Assembly (NCBI GenBank): GCA_032123435.1
Contig: JAQBFJ010000071.1
Span: 1-29,803 of the forward strand
From: JAQBFJ01 sp032123435
Lineage (GTDB): Bacteria > Verrucomicrobiota > Kiritimatiellia > UBA8416 > JAQBFJ01
DNA length: 29,803 bases
Direction: 5' to 3'
Shown here: piece by piece, positions 7,367 to 14,638 of the stretch
How the letters are laid out: each line of letters begins with the position of its first letter
Numbering within the stretch: position 1 is the stretch's first letter
Translations under genes and position numbers: made by a program
The notes under the pieces: model-generated
What the model saw: the letters and a program-made list of their open reading frames with translations, nothing else
Database searches by the model: none
Told to the model about the DNA's origin: nothing

Positions 7367-7819
7367 ATGGAGTCGTCGAACCTGCCTGCTAGTCTGCGAC
7401 TTACTCTCAGGTCTGGTACGGTTTACTATTTTGAGCATCGTGGACTTAGTTCCGGTGAACCTCATTTTTTTATTGTTCTTAACGCTGATCCGCAGTCGGA
7501 TAAAGTACTGATTCTTGCCGTAGGGTCTTCGCAAATAGACAAAGTATGCCGCAGACGTGCAGGTCTCCCGCCTGAATCTCTTGTGGTTATTGATCAATCG
7601 GATTATTCCGATTTCTCTAAGCCAACGATTATTGACTGCAATCAGGTGTTTGAGTTGTCTATGGAAGAATTGATTCAGAAGTTCAATGCAAAGGAATTGC
7701 GTCATCATTTGGATTTGCCTGAAGAAGTCTTAAAAAAGGTTTGGACAGGCGTGAGACGAAGTCCGCGCGTGGACGAGATCCATAAACGATTACTTCCGCC
7801 TGATACTGCAAATTTATAA
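7367..7819 (+). CDS. Putative toxin paired with Panacea antitoxin
   Basis: A 150-residue protein starting at ATG 7367, chosen because GAGGG sits 5 bases upstream, overlapping the antitoxin stop; an upstream ATG at 7349 would overlap the antitoxin gene. The first 90 residues are beta-rich (RLTLRSGTVYYFEHR, EPHFFIVLNADP, KVLILAVGSS), with a later DCNQVFELS strand, which resembles the compact barrel of PemK/MazF-type RNases. I do not recognise a definite family, and no catalytic residue can be named. The C-terminal third is helical (MEELIQKFNAKELRHHL; EEVLKKVWTGVRRS). No secretion signal is present. It is probably co-transcribed with the Panacea gene. The toxin role is inferred from gene order; a neutral partner is possible. 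Confidence 0.6.
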   Translation: MESSNLPASLRLTLRSGTVYYFEHRGLSSGEPHFFIVLNADPQSDKVLILAVGSSQIDKVCRRRAGLPPESLVVIDQSDYSDFSKPTIIDCNQVFELSMEELIQKFNAKELRHHLDLPEEVLKKVWTGVRRSPRVDEIHKRLLPPDTANL

Positions 7820-8028
7820 AATCTAAAGAAAACGGTGTCTATCCGTAACAATCAAGAAAAAAATGAAGCAATAGATTTGTTGCAGGATAAGAATGTTGCG
7901 GATAAAGTAACAGAAACGTTTATTAATGAACGATGTAAAGGTTTCCGTCTTTGAAGCTGTTGCAATGCTTGACAGGGCGCTTGAGCGCAAACGGAAAAAA
8001 GTAACATGAATCCTTATTTTACTGTTTT

Positions 8029-8051
8029 GGGGGCTGACCCCTCAGTCCCCC
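8029..8051. repeat. GC-rich hairpin
   Basis: GGGGGCTGA, a CCCC loop and TCAGTCCCCC form a 9-bp stem with one bulged T. TTTT precedes it and TTTCTTCT follows after CAGA, so it could stop transcription coming from the toxin-antitoxin side. The T run is poor, and this motif may instead be another dispersed repeat. Confidence 0.45.
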
Positions 8052-8193
8052 AGATTTCTTCTCTCATCCAAATCGCTATCGGGTTCGGGTTCGTTCATTG
8101 CACTTCGATACCGATTTCGATTTCGATATCGATGGTGCAGAGCACCTCTTCTTTCTCCTCCGTGCCTCCGTGCACTCTGTGGTAAAAATCTTC

Positions 8194-8428
8194 TTACCAC
8201 CCGGCGTCCCCGCCTCGAGTACCCGAGAGCACGGAGAAGACAAATTCAGAGGTTACATCAAATCCAATATTGCTTCGCAATACTTGATTTGATGCAACGT
8301 TGTTGTCAGGGAGTAAACCTCCGAGACCCTCACGTGCAAGTTGTTGATTTAATTGTGAAACACTTGTTTCCGAATTAAATCAACTCTCTTTTCTGTATTG
8401 CTCTGTGTCTCCGTGAACTCCGTGGTAA
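8194..8428. repeat. Composite hairpin repeat, copy 3 (full form)
   Basis: Begins TTACCACCCGGCG and ends CTCCGTGGTAA. It contains the first hairpin (8252-8298; GTTACATCAAATC arm, with an arm change relative to copy 2), GGAGTAAACCTCCGAGAC, and the second hairpin (8343-8384; GTTGATTTAATT / AATTAAATCAAC with CACTTG in the loop). Nearly collinear with 4752-5000, and the same strand orientation. Confidence 0.85.
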
Positions 8429-8566
8429 GATACTCTTTTTCTCACGACGCCGCGCCGCTGCTGCGTTTTAAATTGGTGCAATAAGCGGGTTAACCGTGAT
8501 GTTTGCTGATTTTGTTAAAAGCATTCCTTCCCTTTTATCGGCATGATCTGATATAAATGGACCAAC

Positions 8567-10456
8567 ATGAGTGCCTTGATTGACGATGCAAAAGAACCGG
8601 CAGACCTAAAGGATATGACGGTTGAAGAATTGACTGTATTGGCTGAAGATGTCAGGTCAATGATCATAAACACGGTAAGCAGGACTGGCGGCCATCTTGC
8701 CGCCAATCTTGGGGTTGTTGATTTAACGGTCGCAATGCTCAAGATATTCAATCCGCCCGTTGATAAAATGATATGGGACGTAAGTCACCAGACATACGCT
8801 TATAAAATTCTTACTGACAGAAAAAATTCGTTTCATACTCTGCGCCAGATAGACGGTATCTCCGGCTTCATGCGGCGCGAAGAAAGTCCGTATGATGCCT
8901 TTGGAGCTGGTCATTCCGGTACCGCTGTATCAGCCGCCTTGGGGATGGCGGTTGCCCGGGATAGAAATGGGACGGGAGAACATATCATTGCTGTTCTTGG
9001 TGATGGCTCGGCGGGTTGTGGCATTTCGCTGGAGGCGTTTAATAATGTGGCCGGTACTACCCGGAAATTGATTGTTATTCTTAATGACAACGAAATGTCG
9101 ATAGCCGCCAATGTGGGGTCAATATCCAATTATCTCGGTGGCCTGCTGGTAAATCCGCGTTACAACAGATGGAAGCGTTCAGTTGAAAGCGTTGCCACGA
9201 AACTAAGAATGGGCTGGTTAAGATCCATATATTATCGTGTTGAGGAGGCGATTAAGGGACTTTTTCTTAAGAGTATATTGTTTGAAGAGTTCGGGTTACG
9301 TTATATAGGTCCTATTGACGGGCATAATATGGAGTCTTTGCTTGACGCCCTCAGTATTGCCCGTGATTCTGATCGCCCGATTATTCTCCACGTGTCCACG
9401 CAAAAAGGAAAGGGGTACTTGCCTGCCGAGAAAGAGCCGGAAAGATGGCACGGTGTCTCTGGGTTTGATGTTGCTACTGGTGAACCGGTGTCGGCTGGTG
9501 GTGTTGATTATTCAAGCGTGTTTGGGCATGTTATGGAGCGTTTAGCGGCGGAAAATGACAAAATTGTGGCCATAACCGCGGCTATGCCGGCTGGTACCGG
9601 GCTGGCAGAATTTGCTAAGAAGTTTCCTGATCGTTTTTTTGATGTTGGTATTTCAGAAGAACACGCTGTGGTTTTTGCGTCAGGTCTGGCGGCTGGCGGA
9701 TTCATACCGGTATTTGCCGTTTATTCGACTTTTGCTCAACGTGCGATTGATTGCATTATTCACGATGTCTGTCTCCAGCGTCTGCCGGTGGTGCTCTGCT
9801 TTGACAGGGCTGGCGTGGTTGGTGATGATGGTCCAACACACCACGGTGTATTCGATATTGCCCTGCTTAGATCGGTGCCCGGCATGGTTATTATGCAACC
9901 TAAAGACGAGGCTGAACTGGCAGATATGCTATTTACAGCCACAAAAGCAGGCAGACCGATTGTAATAAGATATCCAAAGGGAACGGGCCCTGGAGTTCCG
10001 GTTCCTGAATTATTACGTGAGATTGCAATTGGTAAGGCTGAGATTGTAAAACCGGTTTGTTTTCAGGGTGGTCAGAATCATGATAATGACTGCAGTGCAA
10101 CGGTGTGGATATGGGCGCTGGGCGATATGCTGGCTCTTGCCAAGGACGTTTCCGATCTTCTGGAACAGAAAGGTATGACCGTTGGCATTGTAAACGCGCG
10201 TTTTATCAAACCAATAGATGAAGGTTTGCTTGCTGAACAATTTGGTACAGCAGACACTTTCGTTGTTATGGAAAATGGTGTCGTTGAAGGTGGGTTCGGG
10301 GCTGGTGTGGAAGAAATCCTGTTTAGGCTGGGGTTCAAGGGCAACGTATTCAAGGTCGGCTGGCCTGATAGATTTATTCCGCATGGTACTACCGTTGAAT
10401 TAATGAGGCGGTTTGGTCTTACACCGGAAGCTGTTGTCGAGCGGATCCGCAAATGA
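8567..10456 (+). CDS. dxs: 1-deoxy-D-xylulose-5-phosphate synthase
   Basis: A 629-residue thiamine-diphosphate enzyme, the usual DXS length. It condenses pyruvate and glyceraldehyde-3-phosphate in the first step of the MEP isoprenoid pathway, in the cytoplasm. Seen are SRTGGHLAANLG (His43), WDVSHQTYAYKI (the usual DVGHQ has S here), GAGHSGTAVSAALG (His116), the ThDP/Mg motif GDG (145-147) to NDN (173-175) with EMSIA following, and in the second half SEEHAV, DRAGVVGDDGPTHHG and RYPKG. The C-terminal transketolase domain ends with IPHGTTVELMRRFGL. The stop overlaps the tlyA start (ATGA), opening the dxs-tlyA-nadK-ligase operon. No good ribosome site precedes ATG 8567, though the match to the family N-terminus supports it. 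Confidence 0.95.
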   Translation: MSALIDDAKEPADLKDMTVEELTVLAEDVRSMIINTVSRTGGHLAANLGVVDLTVAMLKIFNPPVDKMIWDVSHQTYAYKILTDRKNSFHTLRQIDGISGFMRREESPYDAFGAGHSGTAVSAALGMAVARDRNGTGEHIIAVLGDGSAGCGISLEAFNNVAGTTRKLIVILNDNEMSIAANVGSISNYLGGLLVNPRYNRWKRSVESVATKLRMGWLRSIYYRVEEAIKGLFLKSILFEEFGLRYIGPIDGHNMESLLDALSIARDSDRPIILHVSTQKGKGYLPAEKEPERWHGVSGFDVATGEPVSAGGVDYSSVFGHVMERLAAENDKIVAITAAMPAGTGLAEFAKKFPDRFFDVGISEEHAVVFASGLAAGGFIPVFAVYSTFAQRAIDCIIHDVCLQRLPVVLCFDRAGVVGDDGPTHHGVFDIALLRSVPGMVIMQPKDEAELADMLFTATKAGRPIVIRYPKGTGPGVPVPELLREIAIGKAEIVKPVCFQGGQNHDNDCSATVWIWALGDMLALAKDVSDLLEQKGMTVGIVNARFIKPIDEGLLAEQFGTADTFVVMENGVVEGGFGAGVEEILFRLGFKGNVFKVGWPDRFIPHGTTVELMRRFGLTPEAVVERIRK

Positions 10457-11193
10457 AGGAACGATTAGATATTATTCTTGTCGAGAGAGGACTTTCAGAG
10501 AGCAGGGGAAAAGCACAGGGCCTTATACTTGCTGGTAGTGTTATTGTCGATGGTGAGCCTGTTTTCAAAGTTGGTCGCAGATTTGATTCTGACATTTCCA
10601 TTGTTCTGCTGGAGAGCCCGAGATATGTGAGCAGGGGAGGTGGGAAACTAGAAGCCGCGTTCAGTGTTTTTGATCTCTCTGTGTCAGGGCTGATTTGCCT
10701 TGACGTTGGGTCATCAACAGGAGGTTTTACCGACTGTCTGCTACAGAATGGAGCAGCCGAAGTCGTGGCCGTGGATGTGGGTAAAGGCTTACTGCATTGG
10801 AAATTACGTAATGACGAACGTGTTACGGTAATGGAAGGAATTAACGCGCGATACCTGAAAAAAGGCGATTTAAAGGTTGTGCCGCAGTTTGCTTCCATGG
10901 ATGTCTCTTTCATCTCATTGACTAAAGTTATGCCTGCTGTTATACAGGTAATTGCTGATTCTGCGCATATAGTTACTCTTATTAAGCCGCAGTTTGAGGC
11001 AGGGCGTCGGGAAGTGGAAAAGGGCGGTGTTGTGCGTGATCCTGGCGTGCACGAAAAAGTAATAGAAAATATCAGGACCTTCGGGACGCAGGAGCTTGGT
11101 CTGAAATGGCTGAACATGTGTGAGTCGCCAGTAAAAGGGCCGGCAGGCAATATAGAGTTTCTTGCGTATTGGCAGAAGAGCGTTAGATCGTAA
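10453..11193 (+). CDS. tlyA: TlyA family rRNA 2'-O-methyltransferase
   Basis: A 246-residue protein with an N-terminal S4 RNA-binding domain (RLDIILVERGLSESRGKAQG, about 4-23, continuing to 60) followed by an FtsJ-like methyltransferase domain. YVSRGGGKLEAA (58-69) and the SAM-binding motif CLDVGSSTGGFTDCLLQ (82-98) are hallmarks. TlyA enzymes methylate ribose of specific cytidines in 16S and/or 23S rRNA and were first called hemolysins. KPQFEAGR further on is also typical. The start codon overlaps the dxs stop by four bases and nadK starts four bases downstream; dxs, tlyA and nadK are neighbours in many bacteria. Confidence 0.93.
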   Translation: MKERLDIILVERGLSESRGKAQGLILAGSVIVDGEPVFKVGRRFDSDISIVLLESPRYVSRGGGKLEAAFSVFDLSVSGLICLDVGSSTGGFTDCLLQNGAAEVVAVDVGKGLLHWKLRNDERVTVMEGINARYLKKGDLKVVPQFASMDVSFISLTKVMPAVIQVIADSAHIVTLIKPQFEAGRREVEKGGVVRDPGVHEKVIENIRTFGTQELGLKWLNMCESPVKGPAGNIEFLAYWQKSVRS

Positions 11194-11197
11194 AGTA

Positions 11198-12058
11198 ATG
11201 AAAAGAATAGGCATAGCAGCTAATTGCAAAAAACAGCGGGCAGGTGATGTTCTTGCCCGGCTCGGAAGAAAAAGTGCTGACCTGAACATGGCGCTGTTTT
11301 CCAGCGAGTCTGTAATCAGACTTCTTGGTTGTGGGACGATTTTGCAGGACGATAAGAAGATGTGTGATCATGTTGATGCTGTAATGGCGTTGGGCGGTGA
11401 CGGTACGATGCTTCGCGCCGTGCGTGAACTGAATGGCGCTGATAAGCCGGTTATAGGCGTTAATCTGGGCGGCCTTGGCTTTCTTACAAGCGTTGCTGAA
11501 GAAGATATTGATAAAGCCATGGATTGTCTGGCACGTGACGATTTTGAAACCGACACGCGTTCCATGATAGACAGCGTTATATTAAACGGTGCAGTTGAGA
11601 AGGTAAAGTACAGGGCGTTGAACGACGTTGTTGTTCATAGCGCGTCTTCGCGTATCATTACATTGCATGTGTCCATAAACGACGAAATGGTCACTTCGTA
11701 TGTCTGTGACGGACTGGTGGTAACAACTCCTACTGGCAGTACTGGGTATTCCATGTCCGCGGGCGGACCGATTGTGATGCCGAATGCAAAGGTGCTTGTG
11801 ATCAGTTTAATATGTCCTCACACGTTGAGTTCTCGTCCATTGGTGGTTCCTGACTGCAGTCGGATATGCGTTGAAGTGGGAGACGATAGCGGGAAGGTCC
11901 TTTTATCAGCGGATGGACAGGTTGGGCAGGCGCTTGAGCCGGGAGATCGGGTGATGATGGAATGCAGTGATAAGAGTATCAGATTTATACATCTGCCCGG
12001 ATACAGTTATTTTTCTGTGCTTCGGCAAAAATTACGTTGGAGCGGATCGAGCGTGTGA
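11198..12058 (+). CDS. nadK: NAD kinase
   Basis: A 286-residue ATP-NAD kinase that makes NADP in the cytoplasm. Diagnostic motifs are ALGGDGTMLRAVREL (GGDGT at 66-70), GVNLGGLGFLTS (about 87-98) and TPTGSTGYSMSAGGPIV, with the late HTLSSRPLV and LSADGQ segments. The start at 11198 (MKRIGIAANC) was chosen over an upstream in-frame ATG at 11162, because the latter would overlap tlyA and add residues the family lacks. The gene begins four bases after tlyA and ends one base before the next start, so it lies inside a compact operon. Confidence 0.93.
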   Translation: MKRIGIAANCKKQRAGDVLARLGRKSADLNMALFSSESVIRLLGCGTILQDDKKMCDHVDAVMALGGDGTMLRAVRELNGADKPVIGVNLGGLGFLTSVAEEDIDKAMDCLARDDFETDTRSMIDSVILNGAVEKVKYRALNDVVVHSASSRIITLHVSINDEMVTSYVCDGLVVTTPTGSTGYSMSAGGPIVMPNAKVLVISLICPHTLSSRPLVVPDCSRICVEVGDDSGKVLLSADGQVGQALEPGDRVMMECSDKSIRFIHLPGYSYFSVLRQKLRWSGSSV

Positions 12059-12059
12059 T

Positions 12060-13328
12060 ATGAGGCCGGCTGACCTGATTAAAACATGGCTTTACGAAAA
12101 ACGATGGTCATCGTTATGCCGTTTTTTGTTGTGTACCGCCTTAGGTGTGTTTGTATGGAACTTCGCTTCTAACGGGTTCCAGGAGACCTTAATCTGGATA
12201 TGTTTCCTGTATGCCCTGTTCAAGATGCGAAAGGGGGCTTGGCATGTCTGGCGTAACAGTGCTGGTATTGCTTTCGTGCTGGTATTGATTTACATGATCG
12301 TTTCACTGCCTGTGAGTACTGAGCCGGTATCATCCATAAGGGATTTCATTAAACTTCTGGATGTTCTTGCCGCAATGTTTGCCATATCCATTATATTCGG
12401 AGATGAAGGCAGAATCAGGTCCGCTCTTTTTTATACGGCGCTGGCGTTAACATGTGTTTTTACGATGGATTTAATCCGATTGTCTGTAAATCTTCGCGCT
12501 GATATTTTTAAAGAAGCCCATTTTTTCCAACCGTTTTTTATGTCTCATCCGAATAACGCGAGCATGGCTGCGGGATGCGCGGCTCTGCTCGCGTTATACT
12601 TTGTGTGGTACAGGCGTAATAGTGGCTGGCAATGCTGTGCGTGGCTTGTAGCTGTTTTTATCAATGTGTTCTACCTGATTGTTCTGGCTTCACGTGGTCC
12701 TCAATTTGCGTTTGCTGTTACCGTGGCGTTGTCGGGGCTGGTTATGTTGCCCGGTTGGAGAAAGAAGGCTGTATGGCTTTTGATTATGTGTGTTGCCGGA
12801 GTGATTGTCATTACCCAGATAGGCGAGATCAATCCGCGTTTCAAGGAAAAGAACAGTATGGCGGGACTATGCGAGCGGAACATCGTGTGGCAGTATACGT
12901 GGGAGTTATCGAAAAACCATCCTGTTATTGGTCATGGATATGGTAAGCGAATATTTCAGGATGTTTATTACTCGAGTAATCCGCCTGAAGCTTCCTTTAT
13001 CTTCCCGCATCCTCATGAGTATTGGCTGTATATTCTGTTTTCACATGGGTGGCTTGGCTTGGTCTTGTATGCGGGTGCATGGGCATTGTTGGCCATACGT
13101 ATTGTGCGTCATCTTGCCCGGCTGGAAACGTTCAGGGAAAGGGCACTGCCCGGTATGATCGCACTGCTCCTGGTGTTTATTCATGTGTATGGGCTGGGGG
13201 ATTGGCCTACGAATATAGTTTACGTTATGCTTCTCTGGCTTATACCGGCGGCATTAGTTGTAACCAATCCGTTTATTTCACGAGTTCAGGCCAATCAAGA
13301 CCAAGGCATTGAGGACGAAGCTGTATGA
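12060..13328 (+). CDS. O-antigen ligase/polymerase-like membrane protein
   Basis: A 422-residue, mostly hydrophobic protein with about ten to twelve membrane segments, starting at ATG 12060 (MRPADLIKTW), one base after nadK. It fits the WaaL/Wzy_C family: LASRGPQFAFAV (arginine after a transmembrane segment), HPVIGHGYGKRIFQDVYY, and the periplasmic loop HPHEYWLYILFSHGWLGLVLY with the conserved histidines. WaaL joins undecaprenyl-linked O-antigen to lipid A-core at the periplasmic face of the inner membrane; Wzy polymerises such units. The two cannot be told apart here, but nearby core-sugar genes favour ligase. The last 17 codons lie inside a 250-bp repeat found again at 26949-27197, so the C-terminal tail may have been acquired from, or copied with, that repeat. 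Confidence 0.82.
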   Translation: MRPADLIKTWLYEKRWSSLCRFLLCTALGVFVWNFASNGFQETLIWICFLYALFKMRKGAWHVWRNSAGIAFVLVLIYMIVSLPVSTEPVSSIRDFIKLLDVLAAMFAISIIFGDEGRIRSALFYTALALTCVFTMDLIRLSVNLRADIFKEAHFFQPFFMSHPNNASMAAGCAALLALYFVWYRRNSGWQCCAWLVAVFINVFYLIVLASRGPQFAFAVTVALSGLVMLPGWRKKAVWLLIMCVAGVIVITQIGEINPRFKEKNSMAGLCERNIVWQYTWELSKNHPVIGHGYGKRIFQDVYYSSNPPEASFIFPHPHEYWLYILFSHGWLGLVLYAGAWALLAIRIVRHLARLETFRERALPGMIALLLVFIHVYGLGDWPTNIVYVMLLWLIPAALVVTNPFISRVQANQDQGIEDEAV

Positions 13329-13526
13329 ATATACCGCGAATCCTCAATAACGCCGGCCTTGGCGGGTATGGGCTCGCCTCTGGTGAAAAATTGCATGCAT
13401 CTTTTCTTTTCTGGAACCATATTACAAAATGTATTTGTCAAACAATCGTTAATTACTGCACAAAGTCATTGTTTTACAATGTCTTATCACACACGCATGC
13501 AATTCTTCATGAAATATGCGGGTTAG
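13276..13526 (+). repeat. 250-bp repeat, copy 1 (overlaps ligase 3' end)
   Basis: This segment matches the reverse complement of 26949-27197 with about 14 differences and a one-base indel (AAGACC versus AAGCC), roughly 94 per cent by hand count. It begins inside the ligase gene and runs about 200 bp past its stop. Its distal part has facing arms GAAAAATTGCATGC (13384-13397) and GCATGCAATTCTTC (13495-13508), 13 of 14 paired. An apparent ORF starting at 13325 is broken by a stop in the other copy and carries amino-acid-changing differences, so the region is treated as noncoding. Confidence 0.9.
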
Positions 13527-13535
13527 TCGGAAAGC

Positions 13536-14384
13536 TCAGAATTCAGTGACGATAACGTCGGAATGTGGGTGATCACTGAGTCCGCGCTTACTTCTGCATG
13601 ATACGTGTTTTTCATGGAAACGTGCTACGTTCGGACCTTGTCGCCATTCGGAATGACATAATGTGTGTGTCATATGACTAACAAGCGCGATGTTGATAAG
13701 CGGACATGGCGTTACTCCAGCAAGGTAGAGGCGTCGTCCGAGATTGTCATCTTCCTGGCCCCATCCAACGTATTCTTCATCAAGTCCATTGACAAGCAGT
13801 AGATCGGCGCGATGAACGGAAGCGTTGCACGTCTGCAGGGCTGGTTTGGCTTTTACACCCAGCCCGATTCTTCTCAGGAAAGTGTAGAACATGCACTTTT
13901 TCTGTAAAGCGTTGAGTTGTTTTTCCTGCTGACGACCATGCCATGTTTCAAATTCACCGCTTTTCACATGGTTTAATTCCAGACGTTGAACATTTTCCTG
14001 AGTAAGTTCCATTGCGCGTCCAATGCTTAATTTGCCGCGACGGGTGTGGGCAAGATGCTGTTCCAGCCAGTTCTTGTGCGGAAGGACGTCCTGATCCAGA
14101 AAAGCGATTATGTCGCCTGTTGCGTGGTGAATGGCGTTGTTACGTCCGCGCGCGGCTCGAAATTCCTCGTCTGCCTGCCAGATGTGAGTCAGGCGAAACG
14201 GAAGAGAAGATGAAATACCGGAAAGCATTTCGCGGACATCAGATTCGGACCCATCGTCAGAGACAAGTGTTTCCCTGGGCAGAACGGTTTGGCGTGCAAG
14301 TGCTGTAAGCACGAACGAAAGAGCCTTGGCGTTCTTATAAGCGGCGATAACTATGCTCACATTGTGATCATTGGTATTAGTCAA
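13536..14384 (-). CDS. GT2 family glycosyltransferase (galactosyltransferase-like C-terminus)
   Basis: A 282-residue GT-A-fold enzyme. VSIVIAAYKNAKAL (9-22), VSDDGS (41-46), ARGRNNAI (78-85) and the metal/nucleotide-binding DQD (97-99) define family GT2; the C-terminal QTCNASVHRADLLLVNGLDE...GWGQEDDNLGRRL is the Glyco_tranf_2_7 pattern found in chain-modifying galactosyltransferases. The start is TTG at 14384 (TTGACTAATACC), supported by GGAG at 14397-14394, nine bases away; no ATG fits better. It probably adds a sugar to LPS core or a related surface glycan in the cytoplasm. The gene ends ten bases from the 250-bp repeat and stands opposite the ligase gene. Donor and acceptor are unknown. 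Confidence 0.85.
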   Translation of the reverse strand: MTNTNDHNVSIVIAAYKNAKALSFVLTALARQTVLPRETLVSDDGSESDVREMLSGISSSLPFRLTHIWQADEEFRAARGRNNAIHHATGDIIAFLDQDVLPHKNWLEQHLAHTRRGKLSIGRAMELTQENVQRLELNHVKSGEFETWHGRQQEKQLNALQKKCMFYTFLRRIGLGVKAKPALQTCNASVHRADLLLVNGLDEEYVGWGQEDDNLGRRLYLAGVTPCPLINIALVSHMTHTLCHSEWRQGPNVARFHEKHVSCRSKRGLSDHPHSDVIVTEF

Positions 14385-14476
14385 AATTGATATCTCCTTT
14401 GATTCTTCAATTCATAAAAATATCATCTACATTGGAAATAAGCAATTACCAGTTTATAAATTGCGGTTCGATCGGA

Positions 14477-14638
14477 TCATGTCGCTGAATCGAAATATAC
14501 CCAGACCGAAACGGTTAGTTTTTCAGTATCAGGAGTCAGTGTGTCATCGTCGGCTACGGTGATTTTATCGTTGATACCGTCAAACACATAAGCGCCACCG
14601 GCTACACCGTTTGATGTCCATATGGCACACACTCTCGT
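14477..14638 (-). pseudogene. LamG/concanavalin A-like domain fragment
   Basis: Reading the minus strand from the end of larC, one frame stays open for 53 codons and reads AIWTSNGVAGGAYVFDGIND, then KITVADDDTLTPDTEKLTVS and VWVYF before a stop. This is the N-terminal strand pattern of a LamG/concanavalin A-like lectin domain (FDGxND.I.V...L....SFTVSxWV). Nothing upstream continues it, because it starts directly at the larC stop and has no start codon. It is therefore a fragment of a larger secreted protein left by a deletion or rearrangement. The remaining bases to 14385 show no further coding. Confidence 0.7.

Larger units (their letters stand above)
7820..8566. other. Long intergenic stretch, repeats and possible gene debris
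   Basis: This 747-bp gap holds no full gene. Two short ORFs, GTG 7835-7954 (39 codons, ending NERCKGFRL) and ATG 7926-8009 (27 codons, with FEAVAMLDRALERKRKK), overlap in different frames and together look like the frameshifted remains of one gene; I cannot identify it. After them come a GC-rich hairpin (8029-8051), a CGAT-rich patch near 8105-8135 (GATTTCGATTTCGATATCGA), a CTCCGTGCCTCCGTG repeat (about 8158-8185) and the third composite hairpin unit (8194-8428). A promoter for dxs probably lies in 8430-8566, but none stands out. Confidence 0.65.

Noticed and set aside
8029..8051. Firm intrinsic terminator
   Set aside because: The GC stem is good, but the following T run is interrupted and distant, so it is listed only as a hairpin.
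1187..8428. Possible CRISPR array from recurring units
   Set aside because: The units are kilobases apart, of unequal length and with internal hairpins; there are no short regular repeats with spacers and no cas genes.
10419..11150. 243-codon minus-strand open frame
   Set aside because: Antisense to tlyA, whose S4 and SAM motifs are unmistakable.
13384..13508. Possible integron attC site, because of the facing arms and about 125-bp size
   Set aside because: The RYYYAAC and GTTRRRY core sites are not found in the right places, and no integrase gene is present.
13325..13549. 74-codon ORF overlapping the ligase stop (ATGA), possible next gene of the operon
   Set aside because: It lies in the 250-bp repeat; the other copy has an early stop and amino-acid-changing differences, so no coding constraint is visible.
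14461..14485. GGTTCGATC string resembling a tRNA T-loop
   Set aside because: No acceptor, D or anticodon stem can be built around it on either strand.
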